From an uncultured Lachnospiraceae bacterium (GTDB lineage Bacteria > Bacillota > Clostridia > Lachnospirales > Lachnospiraceae): a stretch of 40,686 nucleotides of DNA. Of this stretch, positions 24,259 to 32,400 are shown piece after piece (the first letter of the stretch is position 1; every line of letters begins with the position of its first letter). A program made the translations under genes and the position numbers. The stretch spans positions 1 through 40,686 of the forward strand of contig ONCT01000024.1 of assembly GCA_900316395.1 (NCBI GenBank), written 5' to 3'. The notes under the pieces are model-generated. The model had not been told where the DNA came from and did no database searches. It worked only from the letters and a program-made list of their open reading frames with translations.

Positions 24259-25812
24259 ATGGCAATCCTAAAACATTTATCATCAAAAAGTGCAAATTAT
24301 AAAAGAGCCGTTGAATATCTAATGTATGAACAGGACAGACTGTCTAATCGTTCTCTAAGAAACGAAGATGGTCTTCTTGTGATGCGTGAGAATTTCTTAA
24401 TTGATTCTTTAGAATGTAATGTATCTACTTTTGATGCTGAATGTAGGATGCTAAATAAGACATTTCGAAAGAATCAAGGATATTCCGATGTTAAATCTCA
24501 CCACTATATTATTAGCTTTGATCCTAAGGATTCTGTTGAAGGGAAATTAACAGTTAAGGACGCACAAAAGATTGGGATGGATTATGCTCGTAGGAACTTC
24601 CCCGGACATCAGGCTGTTGTTTGTACTCATGGTGATGGAGAGAATAAGAGCGGAAATATACATGTACACATAATAATAAACAGCTTAAGGAAGCGTGATG
24701 TTAAAAGACAGTCCTTTATGGAAAGAAAATGTGATTCTCTTGCTGGATATAAGCATCATCTTACTAATAAGTACTTGGCTCATCTTAAAGCTGACCTGAT
24801 GGATGTATGTAATCAAAAGAAATTAAATCAAGTTGACCTACTCTCTCCTGCCAAGAAAAGAGTTACCGAAAGGGAATACTGGGCTAATGCCAGAGGAAAT
24901 GCTGCTCATGGTTCAAAATTCACAACAGATAAAGATTTCTTACGAAATGCCATAGATAAAGCCTCTTCTAAATGTAAGTCTGAAAAGGCTTTTGATTCTA
25001 TGCTCAGAGATAATTATAAGATAACTCTTAAGGTTAGTCGTGGACGATATAGTTATCTTCTGCCTAATCGTAAGAAGGCAATTCGTGGAAGGATGCTTGG
25101 AACTGATTATATTGAAGAATACTTAAGAAAACGTTTTAAAGAAAATAGCGTCAAATATCCTAAAGCATTTACTATGCACTCTGATTTACCATTTGTTAAA
25201 GATTTACAGAACTCTGCTATATCTATAACCAATAGAGCTTATGATAGAAAAGTTAAGATTAATAATCTTAAGGAAATGGCTAATACTATTATGTATATTG
25301 AGGAACATGGAATAGAAAATAGGGATGCCCTGAATGATTCCTTTGACGAATCTAGGCATAGAACAAGTGATACCCGTAGCGCTCTAAAACGCTCAGAAGA
25401 AGGCATTATAGGTCTTAATGAGCAAATACACTATACCGGTCAATATCTTGCAAATAAGGGCACATATCAAGCCTTCCTCAAGTCAAAGAACAAAGGTCGA
25501 TTCCGCTCTGAACATGAGTCTGAAATCATCAAATTTGAGGCAGCTCGAAGATACCTTAAAGAACACGCAGATAATGGCACTCTGCCTTCTCTTAAATACA
25601 TCAAATCAGCTCCAGGGAAGTTTGTGTCTTTAGATAGGCTTAAAGCCAAGAGATCTGAATTGATAAGTAAGCAAAAGAAGCTTCGTACAAGGTACTACTC
25701 TGCTAAAAATGTAGAGAAAGAGCTATATTCTATCAAGCGAAATGTTGACAATATGCTAAAGGAGCCTAGTATAGACAAAGATCGTAAAAAACATAGAAAT
25801 CACGAGATATAA
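24259..25812 (+). CDS. mobA: Relaxase / mobilisation nuclease (MOBP-like)
   Basis: Conjugative relaxase (517 aa) that would nick oriT and stay bound to the transferred strand. The N-terminal relaxase domain (about 1-160) has tyrosines in NYKRAVEYLMY (motif I candidates), SHHYIISF, FPGHQAVVCTHGD and the metal-binding histidine triad motif GNIHVHIIINS at about 133-143. The rest is charged and helical, ending in a coiled-coil-like lysine-rich region. A GTG at 24250 is in frame, but ATG 24259 has AAGGTG 6 nt before it and gives the usual start MAILKHLSSKS. No type IV secretion genes are present, so transfer would need a helper element. Confidence 0.92.
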   Translation: MAILKHLSSKSANYKRAVEYLMYEQDRLSNRSLRNEDGLLVMRENFLIDSLECNVSTFDAECRMLNKTFRKNQGYSDVKSHHYIISFDPKDSVEGKLTVKDAQKIGMDYARRNFPGHQAVVCTHGDGENKSGNIHVHIIINSLRKRDVKRQSFMERKCDSLAGYKHHLTNKYLAHLKADLMDVCNQKKLNQVDLLSPAKKRVTEREYWANARGNAAHGSKFTTDKDFLRNAIDKASSKCKSEKAFDSMLRDNYKITLKVSRGRYSYLLPNRKKAIRGRMLGTDYIEEYLRKRFKENSVKYPKAFTMHSDLPFVKDLQNSAISITNRAYDRKVKINNLKEMANTIMYIEEHGIENRDALNDSFDESRHRTSDTRSALKRSEEGIIGLNEQIHYTGQYLANKGTYQAFLKSKNKGRFRSEHESEIIKFEAARRYLKEHADNGTLPSLKYIKSAPGKFVSLDRLKAKRSELISKQKKLRTRYYSAKNVEKELYSIKRNVDNMLKEPSIDKDRKKHRNHEI

Positions 25813-26040
25813 ACCAAGACTTTCATAACCTTTTCCTCAATTTGTACTTTACCTTGGCAACTATGATATATACACATAAAAAATGCGACAAAAATTATAC
25901 AACCTTAAAAAAGAGGACTAACCTTTGCTACATATCATATAATATGATATACTTAATCCAAAATTGAAGAAAACTAGTGGTATAAAGAATAGGATACCAC
26001 AGAAAAGATAATAAGCCGAAGGGCAGAAAGGAATAATAAT
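25813..26040. other. Non-coding leader and promoter region of the double-glycine peptide gene
   Basis: No gene is seen. It holds a bipartite repeat (25866-25890) shared with 26535-26566, a palindrome-covered -10 box, and a 7-bp stem hairpin GTGGTAT / ATACCAC (25977-25983, 25994-26000) in the presumed 5' untranslated leader. Confidence 0.6.
25932..25950 (+). promoter_or_regulatory. Palindromic operator over a -10 box
   Basis: A perfect 9-bp dyad ATATCATAT-A-ATATGATAT with the -10 TATAAT (25938-25943) at its centre, about 90 bases before the peptide gene. No good -35 is seen at the proper distance, suggesting activator need or weak basal activity. A repressor site overlapping the promoter is the simplest reading. 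Confidence 0.5.
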
Positions 26041-26433
26041 ATGGCATATAACGAAATGGATAAAGAAACAAGAGAAAAGATAGATGCACTACTCAACGAA
26101 AAGGGTATATCAACTAAAAAAGAGCTCAATCTGGATGATTTAGAGAATGTAAGCGGTGGCAGATTATTTCCACATTATACACACGAGGAAGTTGACAAGA
26201 TGTGTGATGCTCTCAAGATTATACTTGATAAATACGGTGCAAATGTCGCTCAAGATCAAGCTTATGAATGGGGTTTCACGACAAGCAAGTCTAGGGATAT
26301 TCCTGGCAAAAACGTATTTTGTAGTAAAAATCCTCAGGGAGAGTTGGAGCATCTTCGTCATTATATTCACGATAAGGTAGACGGAAAGCAAGGTAACGGT
26401 TTGCTTGATGGTTGGGTCCCTGAAAATTTTTAA
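26041..26433 (+). CDS. Double-glycine leader protein (bacteriocin/RiPP-like precursor or secreted effector)
   Basis: A 130-residue protein I do not recognise as a named family. Residues 1-40 look like a secretion leader: charged and helical, ending ELNLDDLENVSGG, the hydrophobic-spaced double-glycine signature cleaved by C39 peptidase-type exporters. Cleavage after GG would release about 90 residues rich in charged and aromatic residues with two cysteines (KMCDAL, NVFCSKN) and a G/D-rich end. This is large for an unmodified bacteriocin. AAAGGA lies 8 nt before the ATG. It is the only cargo gene of the mobilizable element. No maturation enzyme or exporter is adjacent, but NHLM exporter genes lie 11 kb away. 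Whether it is a toxin, RiPP substrate or other secreted protein is open. Confidence 0.7.
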   Translation: MAYNEMDKETREKIDALLNEKGISTKKELNLDDLENVSGGRLFPHYTHEEVDKMCDALKIILDKYGANVAQDQAYEWGFTTSKSRDIPGKNVFCSKNPQGELEHLRHYIHDKVDGKQGNGLLDGWVPENF

Positions 26434-26491
26434 GTGACAAATCGAAAAACAGATTCATCTTCTCCGTGAAGCCGTTACCACTTAATAATAT

Positions 26492-26535
26492 ACCACATTA
26501 TAATTAGATTTGTTTATGTGGATTGACCTTTCACA
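26492..26535. repeat. 44-bp direct repeat, copy 1
   Basis: About 39 of 44 bases match 26821-26864, including an exact 20-bp core beginning TAGATTTGTTTATG. Each copy also contains the inverted arms CCACAT and ATGTGG about 17 bases apart. Confidence 0.75.
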
Positions 26536-26590
26536 TATATACACATTTAAAATGTAAAATGCGACATTTTCCTCCTATAACCTAGCTCGC

Positions 26591-26669
26591 CTTGATTAGA
26601 TGTAGGGAGATTACGTGGCAATTAGCATATTTGTAACATTTACCACGTAGTGTGTCGGTGTAAATCAAG
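26591..26669. other. Nested inverted repeats (structured RNA or recombination site candidate)
   Basis: Two exact 7-bp pairings are nested: CTTGATT (26591-26597) with AATCAAG (26663-26669), and TACGTGG (26612-26618) with CCACGTA (26643-26649). No known RNA family is recognised. Confidence 0.35.
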
Positions 26670-26820
26670 CATTGTGATATGCGTCTTACGTACCAATTGG
26701 CGTTTTTTCTTAATTTACTCCGTAACCCCCCACATATGTAAACACATTAAAACAGGCACTAGTTGTATAGCCAGTGCCTCAAACCTCTTTCAACATCTTT
26801 TTGTGCTTTACTTTCTTCGA

Positions 26821-26864
26821 ACCACATTTTAAATAGATTTGTTTATGTGGATTAATCTTTCACA
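26821..26864. repeat. 44-bp direct repeat, copy 2
   Basis: Second copy of the repeat at 26492-26535, in the same orientation, 329 bases downstream. Confidence 0.75.
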
Positions 26865-26968
26865 GTTAATTCGCTTAAAATCAGCAGTTTTAAAGATTTC
26901 ATAAAACTACTACAATTACGACAGTTTCATAGAAACAATTTAGTTATTCATTGCACCCCCCTTCAACA

Positions 26969-27265
26969 TTATCTGATGTCAAGGTAATCCAATAATCCAG
27001 TGACACTAAGTATATCCATGATATTCTTATTCACATTTCGAAATACCAGCCCTCCCTTACTCTCCATTATATCATTGATGTTCAGGATTGCTCGTAGTGC
27101 TGCAGAATTGACATACTTTACATCCTTCATATCAATAATCACGCTGTCGTGTGCCTCACACTGTTTGGTTGTTTCACTCTCGAACTCCTCCACTGTTAAA
27201 TGGTCGATCTTTCCTTCGGGAGCTATAACAGCTGTTCCATTTTCATCATAAACTTTGATTGTCAT
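26969..27265 (-). CDS. STAS anti-sigma factor antagonist (SpoIIAA/RsbV-like), NRPS operon
   Basis: Single STAS domain (98 aa). In partner switching such a protein is phosphorylated by an RsbW-like ATPase and, when dephosphorylated, captures it. The phosphorylation loop DVKYVNSAALRAI keeps a serine (S54) but in an N-S-A-A-L context rather than the usual D-S-S/T-G-L. It is the last gene of the NRPS operon, 19 bp after the free ATPase gene, with AAGGAG before ATG 27263-27265. Gene order ATPase then STAS places kinase and substrate together. No sigma factor follows; the 3' side is the non-coding end of the mobile element. The partner could be either ATPase domain encoded upstream. Confidence 0.9.
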   Translation of the reverse strand: MTIKVYDENGTAVIAPEGKIDHLTVEEFESETTKQCEAHDSVIIDMKDVKYVNSAALRAILNINDIMESKGGLVFRNVNKNIMDILSVTGLLDYLDIR

Positions 27266-27284
27266 TTTTATTTCTCCTTTCCAA

Positions 27285-27737
27285 CTAGAATTCTTTCTCG
27301 ATTGTTAGTACGTTCTTACCGTTCTCATACGCATATCTGACATTACTCATAATCTTGTTCACAATAAAGATACCGAGCCCGCCGCGCTTCCTTTCGCGTA
27401 GTGGCAGCGTTATATCAGGTTCCTTCTTGGTGAGTGGATTAAACGGTGGCCCACTGTCTATAAATGTGATTACCATCTTACTGTCCATGCATTTGGTCAA
27501 AATCTCTATCTCCCCACCATTCTCATAAGCATATAAATCAATGTTGGCGAGAATCTCAGAAGACGCGACGATAATGCTTCCTACCGTATCATCATCACAC
27601 CCTGCCTTCTTGCATTCTTCGTCAATATAATCGATCACGCTGTCATAGCTTTCTTTATCAAGATAAAATGTTTTGCACTCAGGACCTGATACATCGCCAA
27701 TTGCTACACCAAAATTTGTCTCGTCGATATGAACCAC
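27285..27737 (-). CDS. RsbW/SpoIIAB-like anti-sigma serine kinase
   Basis: GHKL-fold ATPase of up to 150 aa. N box ASSEILANIDLYAY (E61, N65), G1 box FIDSGPPFNP (D94, G96) and G2 box KRGGLGIFIV (119-124) match anti-sigma factor kinases of the RsbW type, which bind a target and phosphorylate a STAS protein. It is 7 bp downstream of the MATE-ATPase fusion gene and 19 bp before the STAS gene. The start is a problem: the in-frame GTG at 27735-27737 directly abuts AGGAGG and so has no spacing. The codon at proper distance (8 nt) is ATC at 27726-27728, giving IDETNFG. Translation may use a non-standard start, reinitiation from the upstream TGA, or be impaired. Confidence 0.85.
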   Translation of the reverse strand: MVHIDETNFGVAIGDVSGPECKTFYLDKESYDSVIDYIDEECKKAGCDDDTVGSIIVASSEILANIDLYAYENGGEIEILTKCMDSKMVITFIDSGPPFNPLTKKEPDITLPLRERKRGGLGIFIVNKIMSNVRYAYENGKNVLTIEKEF

Positions 27738-27744
27738 CTCCTAA

Positions 27745-29478
27745 TCAGTACTCGATAGCTATGTTGGTGACGTTAAAGCCCAACACCCTGTTATAATCAA
27801 TGGAAGAACTCAGCATACGTGCCAGTTCTAGTCCCGTAATTCGTTTACCACTGTTATCAATATAATTCGTAGGGTCGAACTCCACACCATCGTCACGCAG
27901 ACGAACATTTACCTGCTTTGGGAAAACGCGAACGCACACATCAATGGCGTCACTACTGCCCTTGGATGAATAAAGGGCAATATTGTGGCATAATTCCTCC
28001 ACCGTTACGCCTATCGCATTGACTGTTTGATCTGGAACACTGTTCTTCTCACAGAACTCCATGGCTTCCTCCGAAGCCTTAACAGCCTGGGGAATATCCT
28101 TGGTGACAGAAAAGTCATACATCACGCAGTCTACTTCCTCAATTCCGAGTATATTCTGCTTGTGTTTCACTTTCATGCTGATTAGCATCGCCACCAGTAT
28201 AATAATAACAGTCACTGCCTTAGATACTGGGAAAGACGCCCACAGCCAGTAGATTCCGTAATGGGCGAACCAGTACATCAGTGGTACTATTGTCAGCACT
28301 CCGTCAAGAACAACAATCAGGTTGGCAAGTCCCCTTTGTTTTGTGGCCTGGAAAAATGACCTTAGAACATATATGACTGCCAGAATCGGAATATTGATAG
28401 ATAGTATTCGGAAAGTAACAGCAAACACCTGCGTAATCTCAGGATCCGTCAGTCCATAAAGCATTGCCAGCTGCACAGGGAAAATCTCGGATATAATGAA
28501 CACAATCATGGATAATCCGATTGTGATAAGCATACCGTAGCGCAGCGTTATCCGCTGACCGTTGCCATCCTTCTCTCCGTACAAGGCTCCAAGAATTGGT
28601 AGCAAGGTCATAGATGCTCCTTCCACAAGTATAAAGGCAAGGCTATTTAACGAAAATGTTACAGAAGCAATCTTTCCTCCCATTACACCTGTAAAGGAAA
28701 GAATAATGGCGTTCGTAAAAAACAATCTCAGAAAATTGCAGACGTATATCAGCGCAGAAGGTAATCCCACACTGAATATTTTGCCAAGAGACTTAAGCTG
28801 TCTTAAAGCATCCTTGGTAAAATGTACGGTCCTCTTCTCTGACTTGATATAAAGAATGGTCAGTGCAGCGCCGACTACATAGCCGGTGACAGTCGCCCAT
28901 CCGGCTCCTGCAATTCCCCATCCGAACACAGCCATATAGATGTAGTCACATATTAGGTTGACTATGTTCGCTACGATTGGAAGCGCTGTTGCAATTTTCC
29001 TTAGTCCGTCAGTTCTCGCATAGGCTGCCGTCTGATTGACCACGGCAACTAAGGGCGTAACTACCCAAAGAGGCAGAAGATACGCCGAAACAAGCCCAAT
29101 GAGCTCCTCCTTTCCCTGCGTTAGCAGCATGGTGGTAGGTCCCATCAAGGCGATGCCAATTATCGCCATAAGTGCTGTGGACAGTACCCCCGCCCAAAAT
29201 GACAGGGTAAACACAGTATCAGCAGACTTCTGGTCACGCTGACTCTTATATATGACGGAAAGCGTACTCCCCCCAAAGGTAAAAAGCGCAATTGGAATAG
29301 CCCGTAAAAACACGATAGATGTCGTCAAATTAATGGCGTATAACTGCTCCGTGCCAAGTATACGACCCACCATGATTCCATCTAGAATACCAGACAGGTA
29401 TGTAGAGGCGGTCATGGCAAGTGTAGATATTAGCAGGGCATTATATTTTCTATTAAGTAGTGTACCACTTCTTTGCAT
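27745..29478 (-). CDS. MATE-family transporter fused to an anti-sigma-type HATPase domain
   Basis: A 577-residue fusion. Residues about 1-445 form a MATE (MatE/NorM-like) transporter with twelve hydrophobic segments in two halves, starting TLAMTASTYLSGILDGIMVGRILG; such proteins export drugs or metabolites using ion gradients. Residues about 460-577 form a cytosolic RsbW-like ATPase domain: N box GVTVEELCHNIALYS (490-504, E494/E495 and N499), G1 DDGVEFDP (530-536 region) and G2 SGKRITGLEL (about 543-552). All three nucleotide-binding boxes are present. It lies 14 bp after the NRPS gene with GAGG before ATG 29476-29478, so it is the natural exporter of the NRPS product. Control of transport by STAS binding, or of the STAS protein by transport state, is inference. 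Confidence 0.88.
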   Translation of the reverse strand: MQRSGTLLNRKYNALLISTLAMTASTYLSGILDGIMVGRILGTEQLYAINLTTSIVFLRAIPIALFTFGGSTLSVIYKSQRDQKSADTVFTLSFWAGVLSTALMAIIGIALMGPTTMLLTQGKEELIGLVSAYLLPLWVVTPLVAVVNQTAAYARTDGLRKIATALPIVANIVNLICDYIYMAVFGWGIAGAGWATVTGYVVGAALTILYIKSEKRTVHFTKDALRQLKSLGKIFSVGLPSALIYVCNFLRLFFTNAIILSFTGVMGGKIASVTFSLNSLAFILVEGASMTLLPILGALYGEKDGNGQRITLRYGMLITIGLSMIVFIISEIFPVQLAMLYGLTDPEITQVFAVTFRILSINIPILAVIYVLRSFFQATKQRGLANLIVVLDGVLTIVPLMYWFAHYGIYWLWASFPVSKAVTVIIILVAMLISMKVKHKQNILGIEEVDCVMYDFSVTKDIPQAVKASEEAMEFCEKNSVPDQTVNAIGVTVEELCHNIALYSSKGSSDAIDVCVRVFPKQVNVRLRDDGVEFDPTNYIDNSGKRITGLELARMLSSSIDYNRVLGFNVTNIAIEY

Positions 29479-29492
29479 TGAATTATCCTCTT

Positions 29493-32400
29493 TTATCGCT
29501 TCAGATTATCCTTACGGAAGAACAGGAAGCCTCGCAGTACATTGATAAAGTCATCCACATATTTCTCATTGCTGGCATTCCAAAAGAAGCCCATACGCGC
29601 AAGAATCTGCGTGGTAAAATGCGCATTGAATGGTAGCGCTGAAATCTTCTTACCATGTGCAGTATTCATGTAAGCAGTCATACTAGAGAGAATCTTAGCC
29701 TTGTCAGGGTCCTTTTGTGCCTCGTTTAGCGCTTTGGCAAATACTTCATACTCTACGAATTCAATATTGCTTCCGCTACTATTCATCTGACGGATGATAT
29801 CGCCTAGTGGAAGTGTATGGTTGTTGACTGCGTTGAACATGCAACAAGCTCTCGGCGTTTTCGCAAGCTTAATAAATGCTTCACAAGAGCGGTCGATTGG
29901 TCCCATGCAGACCTGATTCTCAATCATGGCATATGGGAAGCAGCCAAGCATGCTGTAAGAACGAAGTCTACCCATGAAATTATTCGTTAGGAAGTTAATC
30001 TGGAACTCACCGTCCGATTCGCGTGCAGCAAGTGTTCCCACACGGATGACTTTAGCATCCAGACCTTCCACAGCAGCCTCAAGCACAACGCGCTCTCCCA
30101 TCAGCTTAGAAGATGTATATTTATTGTCAAGTGTCTGTCCGAAATAAAGGGACTGCTCGTCTAACTCTTTGCGGCTTAGTTTCGAAGCATCGTCCGTTGT
30201 ACCTGCGACAGATACCGTAGAGAAGTGAATCAGCCTTGCACCAATCTCCCTACATAGTTTAACACAATTGCTTGCTCCTCCGACATTGATATCTTCAATA
30301 TCTGTTCCGTTGGAGAAATGCTTAACGTTGGCCGCGCAGTTAAATACAGTATCAATCGGCAGTTCTTTCATCTCTTCAAAATATTTATAATCAGTTACGT
30401 CGCCATTCAATACCTCTACACGCTCAGCAAATTCCTTCTCTAGATCGGAACCGAAATAGTAGAACATAATATTCTCAAGACGCTCACGAGCTGTATCAAA
30501 GCTACCCTTACGAACCATACAGTACGCCTTACCGCTCTCATGCTTTAAGAATTCCGCCAACAAATGCGCTCCCATAAATCCTGTGGCACCTGTAAGCATA
30601 ATATTTCCTACATCACGAAGAGGCTCTGCCATGAATGCTTCCACGGTATTTCCAGAAAGCAATTCATTAATCTTGGTGTAATCATAGTCATCGAAATTAA
30701 ATAGTCTGTTGGTATCATGGACTTCACCGTCCTTGAATAGTTCCGCTAGTGCTCGTGGTGTAGTGTACTTGAAGATATCACCATAGGTAATCTCGAAGCC
30801 GTTCTCTGAAGCATCAAGCACAACTGCAGTAACGATAAGTGAAGTTCCTCCAATCTCGAAGAAATCATCCGTCGCGCCAACTCGCTCTAATTGAAGTGCT
30901 TTCTTAAATGATTCGCAGAAGAATTCTTCCGTAGCATTGGCAGGAGCAACATATTCCCCGAAGCTTACTGGTACTGGGTCCGGCAGCCTATTGATATCGG
31001 TCTTACCGTTGGCCGTAATTGGCATCTCGTTCATCTGCAGATACGCTGTAGGAACCATATAATGAGTCAAATGCTTCTTCAACTCACCCCTTAGCTCGTC
31101 GACGTCAATTTCAGTGTCGGCTGTAAAGTAAGCACAGAGATTATCCTGTCCGTTCAGTTTGCGGATGACCACCTCTGCCTTCTTAATATGAGGCTGCTCA
31201 GCAAGTAGTCCCTGTATTTCACCTAGCTCTATTCTAAGTCCTCTGAGCTTGATCTGATTGTCAAGTCGTCCGAGAATATGAACATTTCCGTTCTTATCCC
31301 ATTTCGCATAATCTCCAGAACGATACATCCGTTCATTATCGTATTCTACGAAGGCTTCGGCTGTCTTCTCTGGCAGATTCCTATATCCCTTCGCAACACC
31401 GATTCCGCCGATATACAGTTCGCCAATTACTCCGTAAGGCGCAAGGTCTCCAAATTTGTCAACAATGACTTCATGATAATTAAGAATTGGTCTTCCAACC
31501 GTAACATACTCCGCATTGGTAATGTCTGCTGCATTGCAGGATACCGTAATTTCCGTCGGACCGTAGGTATTGAAGATTCTGATATCCGATGAGCATTTCC
31601 TAATGGCGTCGCGTAGTGACATTGGATATCCTTCACCACCGGACATTACCATCTTGCATCCACTCAGTTGCTTTCTGAATGGCTCATACTCTATATACTG
31701 CTGTAATCGTGATGGAGTAGCGTTGATGCAATCGACATTGTGCTTCTCCATTAGTGTAGATAGTGCACGTGGGTCATTCATCTCGTCCTCAGCGGCAAAT
31801 ACAAGTGTTTTCCCGTTGCAGAACGCCGCCGTATGCTCCTTAAATGACATATCGAAGGATATGGTCGTCACGGATAGATAGACGCTTATATTCTCTTTTA
31901 AGTAGTGCATATGCACATTTGCAGGATGAGGCATAAGATAATTACAGATGCCCTTATGCTTAAGCATAACACCCTTAGGCTTGCCCGTAGAACCGTCGCT
32001 GTCACTCATGGCAACGTCCGGATTCTCCTTATTATCTCCAACCATCACATCTTCTACATTGATTGCTTTGTCGGAAGGATAGTCTGAAAGCTTGTCCTCA
32101 GTTGTAATAATAAAGGATGCTTCGGAATCCTCAATAATGTGGTTGATTCTGTCAGCCGGATACTGTGGGTCACATGGGATAAATGCTGCACCAGCCTTAT
32201 TTACTCCGAACATGCAGGCAAAGAAGCAGCTCTCTCTAGGAAGAAGCAAAGCTACGCTATCACCTGTCTTAACGCCCCTTTCCATTAGGTTATGGGCAAC
32301 GATATTCGCATTTTCGTTAAGTTCTCGATAGGTAAGCACCGCATCCTTGGCAATAAGAGCGGTCTTATCAGCATTTTCCATAGCACTACTTTCAAAGAGC

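Larger units (their letters stand above)
26434..26968. other. 535-bp non-coding stretch at the right end of the mobile element
   Basis: No convincing gene on either strand. It contains two copies of a 44-bp direct repeat, one half of a bipartite repeat shared with the peptide-gene promoter region, a nested pair of inverted repeats (26591-26669) and a 7-bp stem AGGCACT / AGTGCCT near 26754-26780. The right junction of the integrated element is expected in here but I could not fix it. Confidence 0.5.

Noticed and set aside
22017..26715. TTTCTTAATT at 22017-22026 and 26706-26715 as attachment-site core of the mobile element.
   Set aside because: Only ten AT-rich bases match, which is about chance level for the lengths compared, and the flanks do not agree.
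26754..26780. AGGCACT / AGTGCCT hairpin as a terminator.
   Set aside because: The loop is 12 nt and neither side has a proper T run (minus side only TTTT after a G), and no gene ends there.
26650..26832. Small plus-strand frame of 60 codons in the non-coding stretch.
   Set aside because: No ribosome site, no family resemblance, and it runs through the inverted repeats and the start of a direct repeat.
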